The position numbers were made by a program, and so were the translations under genes. The notes below the pieces were generated by a model. That model had not been told where the DNA came from. It saw nothing but the letters and a program-made list of their open reading frames with translations, and searched no databases. A DNA stretch of 64,000 bases from Ooceraea biroi (lineage: Eukaryota > Arthropoda > Insecta > Hymenoptera > Formicidae), in the NCBI RefSeq assembly GCF_003672135.1, contig NC_039511.1, positions 14,596,464-14,660,463 on the forward strand, in the 5' to 3' direction. Numbering within the stretch: the stretch's first letter is position 1; each line of letters opens with the position of its first letter. Below are positions 62,635 to 64,000 of the stretch, piece by piece.

Positions 62635-64000
62635 GTGAACACGTGTGCACTTTTTGTCACTCTTAAGTAATGGACGCAAGTAGATAAAGACAGATGTCAC
62701 TGTCCAAGAAGAATTAGAAAGTTTTACTCCAACTAATTTATTTAATATAAATAATACGTCAGTTTTGTACAACTCTACTACAAGGTGTTATCAATTTAAA
62801 ATTGCAAAGCTTTTAAATAATTTCAGTAAAATAATAAAGTGATAAACGAAATAAACGGACAAAGTTATGACCATCAAAAATAAATGTTGACATGTCATCT
62901 TCGTTTACTTGCGCCTTTACAAGTATCCTAAGAAACTATAGTTCAAATGATATAATATCTATTAATCATGATAACATAAAAGAAGTGAAAACTTACAATA
63001 TTATACTAATTTAGAAAAGTATAAAAATTCACAATACATTTTTATATCAAAATATAAGACACGCTTTAATTAAAGTATGCTCATACATCGCTTCGGTTGC
63101 GCTTCTTTTAAACAATAGTAATTTGATACTGAGACTTTGTCATTTGCATAAGGTATTCAGGTATTCTCAAAGACTATTTTTATACATGACCATTATAATA
63201 TCAAAGTGTGAGAAAACGTAACTTTATCACGTTGTGATAAAAACGGCCGTCCTTGAGAAAATCACCGCGCCGGTGAATCATCGTACGAAACGACACGGCG
63301 TTTACAAAAGATATCATACGGTCAATCGATCGATTGATCATGGTTGCATCTCATATTAATTAACGCGACAATCAAACGTAACGTTATCGGGATCGTCAAG
63401 TTTCTCGTTTTGCTTCCTCGTCAGTTTATCTGGGTGCAGGTATCCATTAGCTATGTCTCGGAAAAAGTATAATCAGCGATCTTTATATTTCACTCTAATA
63501 ATAATGCGATGATTCATTGGATGGCGACGTATCAAGAACAGCGCGTTTCTTGCATATACTAACCGGATAAATAAAGTATTCCCGACTAGAAATTTAGACA
63601 ACGAAAATTAATTAAAAAGTGCTAAACGATGAATGACAGACTGCAGTCCAGACTGTGATGACGATAACTTCTTCTGCGTATTATCGCTCATAGAAAAATT
63701 ATGCGCTTGTACAGAGGTAATTAGGCAAAGTGCCTACATAGTAATACATCATTATAGATGCATTTACAAAATACCTCGATTTAATTTCTAACATATCGAT
63801 TTCCAATATATCGATCGAGTGCGTCTTCCGTGAATGGCGCTGCAACGTGTATTATTCCTTTAATGCGTGTCACCGTACTCTCCGGACTGTATGACAAACT
63901 GACTGCTCACATCGTTAAAATGTCAGCGGGTGATTCACGTGAAATGTTAGCCGCGTGATAAGCTGCTCGATCATACTTGCTTCATGAAATCGATCGCTTA
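62635..64000 (+). other. Start of hedgehog intron 1
   Basis: Intron from the donor GTGAAC onward, mostly AT-rich with no exon recognisable before the window ends. A perfect 16 bp palindrome, TCAATCGATCGATTGA, lies at 63322-63337 and resembles paired homeodomain-type sites. Confidence 0.75.

Noticed and set aside
1..64000. tRNA or rRNA genes
   Set aside because: I looked for T-arm-like GTTCGA contexts with acceptor pairing and found none that fold convincingly. A tRNAscan-SE run would settle it.

Overview
This window is animal nuclear DNA, most likely from an insect and plausibly a hymenopteran such as an ant. The reasons are AT-rich introns and intergenic DNA, short exons with GT-AG boundaries, a hedgehog gene, and mariner-superfamily DNA transposon remnants. 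The order is inferred; the species cannot be read from the sequence.

Five loci can be supported. (1) Positions 1-643, minus strand: the first exons of mitochondrial ribosomal protein L32. (2) 2478-28985, plus strand: a complete eight-exon PDSS1 (polyprenyl diphosphate synthase subunit 1, coenzyme Q side chain), divergent from mRpL32, with a 15.6 kb first intron and a 5.2 kb fourth intron holding transposons, a satellite-like array and a 0.48 kb fold-back. (3) A DNAJC9-type J-domain histone co-chaperone whose first three exons occur three times: forward at 31776-32729, inverted and truncated at 36301-37183, and forward at 40338-41291. The single last exon is at 46979-47233, so only the third copy can make a full protein. 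(4) A single-exon secreted or anchored leucine-rich-repeat protein nested in DNAJC9 intron 3, present in both forward copies (33510-35693 and 42072-44258). (5) 62248-62634: exon 1 of hedgehog, with the rest of the gene beyond the window.

The central 14.5 kb is structurally odd. Copy A (30227-36200) stops at a 100-N gap. A partial inverted copy (36301 to about 38797) follows and passes through a short microhomology directly into copy B (38790-44766). An uncollapsed haplotype or misassembly is the simplest reading, and a real palindromic duplication is the alternative.

The remainder is non-coding as far as I can see. The 47.2-61.2 kb interval between DNAJC9 and hedgehog has alternating purine-rich and pyrimidine-rich tracts, microsatellites and GC-rich patches that look more like regulatory DNA than genes. 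mRpL32 and PDSS1 are both nuclear genes for mitochondrial functions, and a palindromic NRF-1-type motif lies in the PDSS1 promoter region. I found no tRNA, rRNA or CRISPR, and no convincing undescribed gene system. The most unusual items are the inverted triplication, the self-complementary tandem array with a transposon inside it, and the large intronic fold-back.
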